Program-made: the position numbers and the translations under genes
DNA from: an uncultured Erysipelotrichaceae bacterium
GTDB taxonomy: Bacteria; Bacillota_I; Bacilli_A; Erysipelotrichales; Erysipelotrichaceae
Assembly (NCBI GenBank): GCA_946537255.1
Contig: CAMNFS010000003.1
Location: 21,761-85,760, forward strand
Direction of reading: 5' to 3'
Length of the DNA stretch: 64,000 nucleotides
Shown: positions 63,681-64,000 of the stretch, in pieces
Numbering within the stretch: the first letter of the stretch is position 1
Layout of the letters: every line of letters starts with the position of its first letter
Notes under the pieces: model-generated
What the model was told of the DNA's origin: nothing
Database searches by the model: none
Seen by the model: only the letters and a program-made list of their open reading frames with translations

Positions 63681-64000
63681 ATGGAAAAGCTGCCGGATCG
63701 GGATGGATCCAATGAATCTGCATTCGTATATAACGGAACTGCCAGGACTCCGGGTGTGACTGTAAGAGATGGCAATACTGTACTGATTGAAGGTATCGAT
63801 TATGTACAGACATGGAAGGACAACATTCACGCGGGCAGCGCAAGTGTGATCGTAAAAGGAAAAGGCAATTATACCGGAACGAAGAGCCTTCCCTTTACTA
63901 TTCAGAAAGCTGTCCTTACCGAGGCACAGCTTTCCAGCCCGGTTCTCGAATATAACGGGGAAGAGCAGACCGTAACGGTAAGCGGGGTCAGAGCCGGCAG
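63681..64000 (+). CDS. Fragment of a repeat-type cell-surface protein, 3' end outside window, 5' end possibly degenerate
   Basis: An open frame runs to the window edge from 63681. It reads FVYNGTARTPGVTVRDGN, then IEGIDYVQTWKDNIHAGSASVIVKGKGNYTGT with FTIQKAVLT. This is the classic unit of bacterial surface-protein repeats (MBG or Ig-like), and a second unit begins with SSPVLEYNGEEQTVTV. No RBS and no signal peptide precede the ATG, and the same frame is closed by TAA at 63633. The start is therefore unsupported: the gene is either a 5'-truncated remnant or has its real start in a different frame. Confidence 0.55.
   Translation, partial: MEKLPDRDGSNESAFVYNGTARTPGVTVRDGNTVLIEGIDYVQTWKDNIHAGSASVIVKGKGNYTGTKSLPFTIQKAVLTEAQLSSPVLEYNGEEQTVTVSGVRAG

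Overview
The window is a gene-dense stretch (about 60 genes, short intergenic gaps) of a low-to-mid GC Firmicutes chromosome. Gene content and order fit a relative of the Erysipelotrichia: Bacillus-type housekeeping blocks, two T-box leaders, PASTA kinase, EzrA, FtsA/FtsZ, RqcH, ScpA/ScpB and a rubrerythrin. The lineage assignment is inferred from gene content and style, not from a phylogeny. No phage, insertion sequence or CRISPR array is visible.

Layout. 1-2326: the 3' part of a GH3 beta-glucosidase and, on the minus strand, proC. 2379-13065: a block matching the Bacillus priA-def-fmt-rsmB-rlmN-prpC-prkC-rsgA-rpe-thiN-rpmB order, but def and fmt are absent and pta plus a 48-residue zinc-ribbon protein are inserted. 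13286-15655: ftsA-ftsZ. 15717-18611: a methionine T-box and metN-metI-metQ. 18680-23677: small membrane protein, Nudix hydrolase, cysteine-peptidase-like protein, a large membrane-anchored glucosaminidase and a ParB-like protein. 23674-27383: rqcH, a decayed GH1 gene, gmk, and rpsD with a long leader. 27663-31960: ezrA-cysteine desulfurase-thiI, an order shared with Bacillus. 32175-36139: sugar-phosphate kinase, TetR regulator, two phosphatase-fold proteins that lack key residues, and a class-I amidotransferase-like peptidase. 36294-43767: CorC-type transporter, rsmE, tandem-SGNH protein, mtaB, murE, deoC, rpsU. 43982-47616: secreted C39-like protein, a candidate small RNA, and a leucine T-box with leuS. 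47698-52832: split chromate transporter, scpA, an enlarged scpB, SGNH and DUF4358 lipoproteins, and a Crp-family regulator. 52974-59815: CpXC protein, purB, a decayed 5'-nucleotidase, cutC, GNAT, Nudix, purA. 59941-63509: Mrp ATPase, a two-component system and rubrerythrin. 63681-64000: the start of a degenerate or incomplete repeat-type surface protein.

The genes mostly serve core processes: replication restart and chromosome condensation (PriA, ScpAB), division (FtsA, FtsZ, EzrA), ribosome and tRNA modification (RsmB, RlmN, RsmE, MtaB, ThiI, RsgA), envelope sensing and building (PrkC/PrpC, MurE, glucosaminidase), methionine uptake and purine synthesis.

The least ordinary items are: a ScpB with a long acidic N-terminal extension carrying an internal duplication; a divergent pair of phosphatase-fold proteins with altered active sites; a 3' half of a tRNA gene, antisense to purB, that supplies the purB Shine-Dalgarno sequence; -10 elements placed 6-7 nt before start codons (apparently leaderless genes); a tandem-SGNH membrane protein; a PhoP-box-like direct repeat before the two-component system; and an orphan hairpin-terminator transcript candidate upstream of leuS. 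All functional calls rest on motif recognition by eye; no database search was run.
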